Both the position numbers and the translations under genes were made by a program. From contig KN832555.1 in the NCBI GenBank assembly GCA_000827205.1, positions 753,536 to 817,535 of the forward strand: a stretch of DNA of 64,000 bases. The letters are read 5' to 3'. Shown piece after piece: positions 60,282 to 64,000 of this stretch (its first letter is position 1; every line of letters starts with the position of its first letter). The notes below the pieces were generated by a model, which saw only the letters and a program-made list of their open reading frames with translations, did not search any database and was not told the origin of the DNA. This DNA comes from Plicaturopsis crispa FD-325 SS-3 (Eukaryota; Basidiomycota; Agaricomycetes; Amylocorticiales; Amylocorticiaceae).

Positions 60282-63200
60282 ATGTACACGTTCGGCGTAT
60301 TCGCAGCATTGGCTGCTTCGGCGCTTTACCCATTCGCTCATGCTGTCTCGTCACAAACCTACACGTGGAAAAATGTCAAGATTGGCGGTGGCGGTGGTTT
60401 CGTTCCCAACATAATATTCAACCCTTCCTCCAAGGGCCTCGCGTACGCGCGTACGGATATCGGTGGTGCGTACAAGCTTAACGCGGACGATACTTGGACG
60501 CCACTGTTGGACTTTGCGGACAACGCACGCTGGGATTACTGGGGAACAGGTAGGCAGTCTCATACTGAACAACATCGTCGTGTACTGAATACACTTTGGC
60601 GGTTAGACGCTCTAGCTACAGACCCTGTCGATCCTACTCGTGTGTACGTGGTATGTCTGACATACTACTGTCGCGTCTTCACAGGCCTATGAGAGTGTAG
60701 TATACTGACTCACGACTCTCAGGCCGTTGGAATGTACACAAACAGCTATGATCCCAACGATGGCAGCATATTGGCTTCAAAGGTACGTCTGATGTGATCC
60801 CACGCGATGTTTTGAGCTAATCAAAGTTTTGGGCACCAAGGACCAAGGAAAAACGTGGACCGCATCACCGTTACCGTTTAAAGTTGGAGGAAATATGCCA
60901 GGGCGTGGACAGTGAGTTATTCTGCGAACGCACATATTACTACGTATTGATACATCCGTGCTCTCACCTAGGGGCGAGGTTAGTCAATTACCCAGTGTCT
61001 CATCAGGATATAGAACCGACTTTAGCTATGGGTAGCGTCTTGTTGTAGACCCCAACAGTAACAACATTCTCTACTTCGGTGCTAGGAGCGGACATGGGCT
61101 ATGGAAGTCGACAGATTATGGCGTCACATGGGCTCAAGTGACGTCCTTTACGAGTGTCGGTTGGTATTCATCATAACGCGCATCGAGCCACAGGATATCG
61201 CTGACGCGTTCGTGCGCTAGGAACATATGTTCCAGATCCTACCGACACGACAGGCTACAACAGCGACATCATAGGAATAGCATGGGTCACCTTCGACCAG
61301 ACTTCAGGATCATCTGGAGCAGCCACACCTCGGATCTTCGTCGGCGTTTCCAGCGTTGGCACCAACAACATATTCGTGTCTGAGAATGCGGGGTCAACGT
61401 GTAATGTTATCCGAGCATCTACCTTGGGTGTTAAGCTGACACTTTTCGTTGCACAGGGACTGCGGTTGCGGGTCAGAACACAACTTATCTGCCGCATAAG
61501 GGTGTTCTTTCTCCGTCGGAGGGTGTCTTATACGTCAGCGCATCTAATGGCGCGGGCCCCTACGATGGCACCCTCGGGGCGGTCTACAAGTACAATATCT
61601 CTTCCGCAGTCTGGACCGACATTACACCTGTCTCAGGGAGCGACCTGTATTATGGTTTTGGAGGCCTCACCGTCGATTTGCAAAAGCCTGGAACACTAAT
61701 GGTGCGCGAGTTTTCTTTTGTATAACGCTATCCTCGTCCTGAGTTTCATGCTGCTGCTAGGTTGCTGGCCTCAACTCGTGGTAAGACTATTATTGGATGA
61801 TATGCTCTCCAGACATATGCTGAATCTGTCCGCGACCTCAAGGTGGCCAGACGGCATCATTTGGAGGTCTACTGACAGCGGAACTACGTGGTCACCCCTG
61901 TGGGACTGGGGTGTATATCCTGCTATCAATAAATACTACACATACTCGGACGCGCTCGCACCATGGCTAGGCCCCGACTATGTCGTGACAGACTTAGGCA
62001 CCCTGCAAATCGGATGGATGATGGAAGGTAGACAATTTGGATCCACTTACGCGCGCATCTCTTATGGTTTCTTGTACTCTTAGGTCTCTCTATCGACCCC
62101 TTCGACTCTGATCACTGGCTATACGGTACTGGAGCCACAATATACGGTACGCCTGCGCGTGATTGCATCCCTCTTCATCTTCTAACTTGAAGATTTCAGG
62201 CGGGCACGATTTGACCAAATGGGACACAACACACAACGTGCGGATTTTACGAAACTATGTCAATGGTGGCGTTGACGCAGTCTTCGTCTCTAGGTTACTA
62301 TCGAATCTCTCGCGGACGGGCTGGAGGAAACCGCGGTACAGGGCTTGATCTCCCCTCCCACAGGCCCTTCTCTGTTATCAGCCGTGGGCGATATCGGAGG
62401 TATGTTTCCCACAGGTTGTCTAACTAGTGCCCTCGAGACTCATATCACAAATCAAAGGTTTTGTGCATACAAGCCTGACCACCGCGCCGGGAAGCTCTTT
62501 CTCCAATCCATCATGGTCAACTACAGCGGACTTGGATTTTGCCGGAAACAAGCCCACGAATATTGTTCGTGTTGGCAACACAGCATCGTAAGTCTAGCAA
62601 TTGCATAGCATCGTTCATGATCTTAACATATGTTGGTAGCACGCCTGGTGCTGCTGCTCTTTCAACCGATTCAGGTGTTACTTGGTCGCCCGACTATGGT
62701 GCCCCCACCAATGTTACTGGAGGAAAGGTAGCCCTTTCAGCCGATGGGGACACAGGTAATTGCTCGGCCTCTTTTTCCGGAAAACGATTCTGAGAGTAGT
62801 TGAACAGTCCTCTGGCGCACTAGTGGCAACGGCGTCCTGCGCAGCCAGTACACAAACGCGTTCACCACGGTTTCATCGCTACCTTCCGATGCCGCCATTG
62901 CATCTGACAAACTCAACAACTCGATTTTCTATGGAGCTAGTGGATCTAAATTCTATATATCTGTGGACGGAGGCTTGACATTCACATCCCCGGGGACGCT
63001 TGGCGCGTCAACAGCACCTTTCAAGGTTGTCGTAAATCCCAATGTCACAGGAGACGTGTGGGTGTCCACCGACGCTGGGCTCTTCCATACGACCAATTCT
63101 GGTACCACGTCCACCGCGATATCGGGCATCTCTGAGGCATGGGCGATTGCTCTCGGCGCTCCAGCTACGAGTGGAGGTTATCCTGCGGTGTTTGCGGCTG

Positions 63201-63883
63201 CGAATATTGGCGGGACCGTAGGCTACTTCCGCTCTGACGATCAGGGCGTAAATTGGGTGCAGATCAACGACGCTGCGCACGGATTCGGCTCGGCGTCCTC
63301 AAATGTTCTGACAGCCGACCCACGGGTGTATGGCCGGTAAGTTATCACTCCACGGAAAACAATGATGGTGCTGGAACTTATGCAACGTATGAAACAGCGT
63401 GTATATTGGAACCAACGGCCGTGGAATATTCTACGGCGATGCTTCGGGTGCAGCGCCAGCACCGACTGCTACTGCTACTACTACTGCATCTGCGTCCGCG
63501 TCAAGTGCGAAGAGCTCCGCTGCCTCTTCTGTGCTCACTTCCGCCACTGTGTCGTCAGTTTCTTCTAGTGCATCAGCATCTGCTACGGGCTCGAGCGGGA
63601 CTCAAGGGGCCTACGCGCAATGCGGAGGTATGCACCCTGACTATTCACAGGCGGCGTCACACTGATATCGTTGCATGGCAGGCATAGGCTGGACAGGCGG
63701 AACAGGTTAGTTACATATCATGTCTGTGTGTGGATATGCTCACCTTTCTTCGTCAGTGTGTGCCACAGGATACACCTGCACTGTCAGCAATGAATGTAAG
63801 ATCTGCTTGGCCGCCTTTGCTTCATGTTTACGTGCTAATATTCACTTACGGTTGCAGACTATTCGCAATGCCTTCCTTCTTGA
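60282..63883 (+). CDS. GH74 xyloglucanase with C-terminal CBM1
   Basis: Twenty exons between 60282 and 63883 join in frame to 834 residues. Short ones are 60972-60978 (7 bp), 61761-61780 (20 bp) and 63680-63703 (24 bp). A signal peptide (MYTFGVFAALAASALYPFAHA) is followed by the GH74 double beta-propeller: YTWKNVKIGGGGGFVPNIIF, YARTDIGGAYKL, the PGRGQGERLVVDPN turn, ARSGHGLWKSTDYGVTWAQV, WWPDGIIWRSTDSGTTWSPL and the stretch TSLTTAPGSSFSNPSWSTTA. A Ser/Ala/Thr linker (about 60 residues) leads to a fungal cellulose-binding module with QCGGIGWTGG, CATGYTC and YYSQCLPS. The conserved cysteines and aromatic residues are present. The enzyme is secreted and cleaves the beta-1,4-glucan backbone of xyloglucan, anchored to cellulose by the CBM1. 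Both GH74 catalytic Asp regions appear intact. The gene ends 117 bp before the window edge. Confidence 0.95.
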
Positions 63884-64000
63884 GATTCACGCGTGTAAAT
63901 GGGCGGCCGTACTGATGATACGGCCATGGGGAATGAATGGGTATCAAAATACATCGTGTTTGCACAAAAGCCACCAGGAGAGATAAAATAAGATACAGGG

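Noticed and set aside
1-64000. Retroelements, CRISPR arrays, rRNA, integrated viruses
   Set aside because: No reverse transcriptase, integrase, capsid or terminal-repeat pattern was seen, no regularly spaced short repeats of CRISPR type, and no rRNA-like sequence.

Overview
The window looks like nuclear DNA from an agaricomycete (mushroom-forming basidiomycete). Genes are dense, lie on both strands and are cut by many short introns, mostly about 50-60 bp. The gene set includes expanded MYND-finger proteins, a GH74 xyloglucanase with a fungal-type cellulose-binding module, a fungal YAT-type amino acid permease and the yeast-type trafficking factors RIC1 and AP-3 delta. A wood- or litter-degrading species is likely, but I cannot name it. 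I saw no prokaryotic features, rRNA, recognisable tRNA, CRISPR array or intact transposon.

Layout. 1-2.5 kb: no intact gene, an AT-rich palindrome and a decayed reading frame resembling proteins that accompany DNA transposons in mushrooms. 2.6-4.4 kb: a multi-exon orphan gene (-). 5.0-8.6 kb: tandem MYND-finger paralogues, the first lacking about 144 N-terminal residues. 9.1-11.4 kb: a secreted Val/Pro/Ala repeat protein (-) with regularly spaced Arg-Arg sites, a candidate Kex2-processed precursor. 13.1-16.3 kb: a Mn-type cation diffusion facilitator and a multi-span membrane protein. 17.1-19.3 kb: a GCK/STE20-type kinase. 19.6-22.9 kb: AP-3 delta (-). 23.9-26.1 kb: a TBC-domain Rab GAP. 26.5-28.1 kb: RNase H1 (-). 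28.2-35.3 kb: a poorly resolved stretch with two or three small genes. 35.3-39.3 kb: an ING-type PHD protein converging on Fip1. 39.6-44.8 kb: RIC1 and a PRELI/MSF1 protein (-). 45.2-48.0 kb: BSD2-like and Mpv17/Sym1-like genes, divergent. 48.4-52.9 kb: a multi-span receptor-like protein and an amino acid permease (-). 53.5-59.0 kb: a kinase-like protein with a long disordered tail and a Ser-rich orphan (-). 60.3-63.9 kb: GH74 xyloglucanase with CBM1 (+).

Most recognised genes are housekeeping: vesicle traffic (AP-3 delta, RIC1, a TBC GAP), mRNA 3'-end processing (Fip1), chromatin reading (ING), R-loop removal (RNase H1), mitochondrial lipid and inner-membrane functions (PRELI, Mpv17) and metal handling (Mn-CDF, BSD2). 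They do not form an obvious pathway cluster. The lineage-specific part is the repeat precursor, the MYND pair, the 29-33 kb dark stretch, the kinase-like gene and the Ser-rich orphan. Many exon-intron models were worked out by hand from splice sites and reading phase. Where I give a full exon list, the summed length is a multiple of three unless stated, but single-base errors at some borders are possible.
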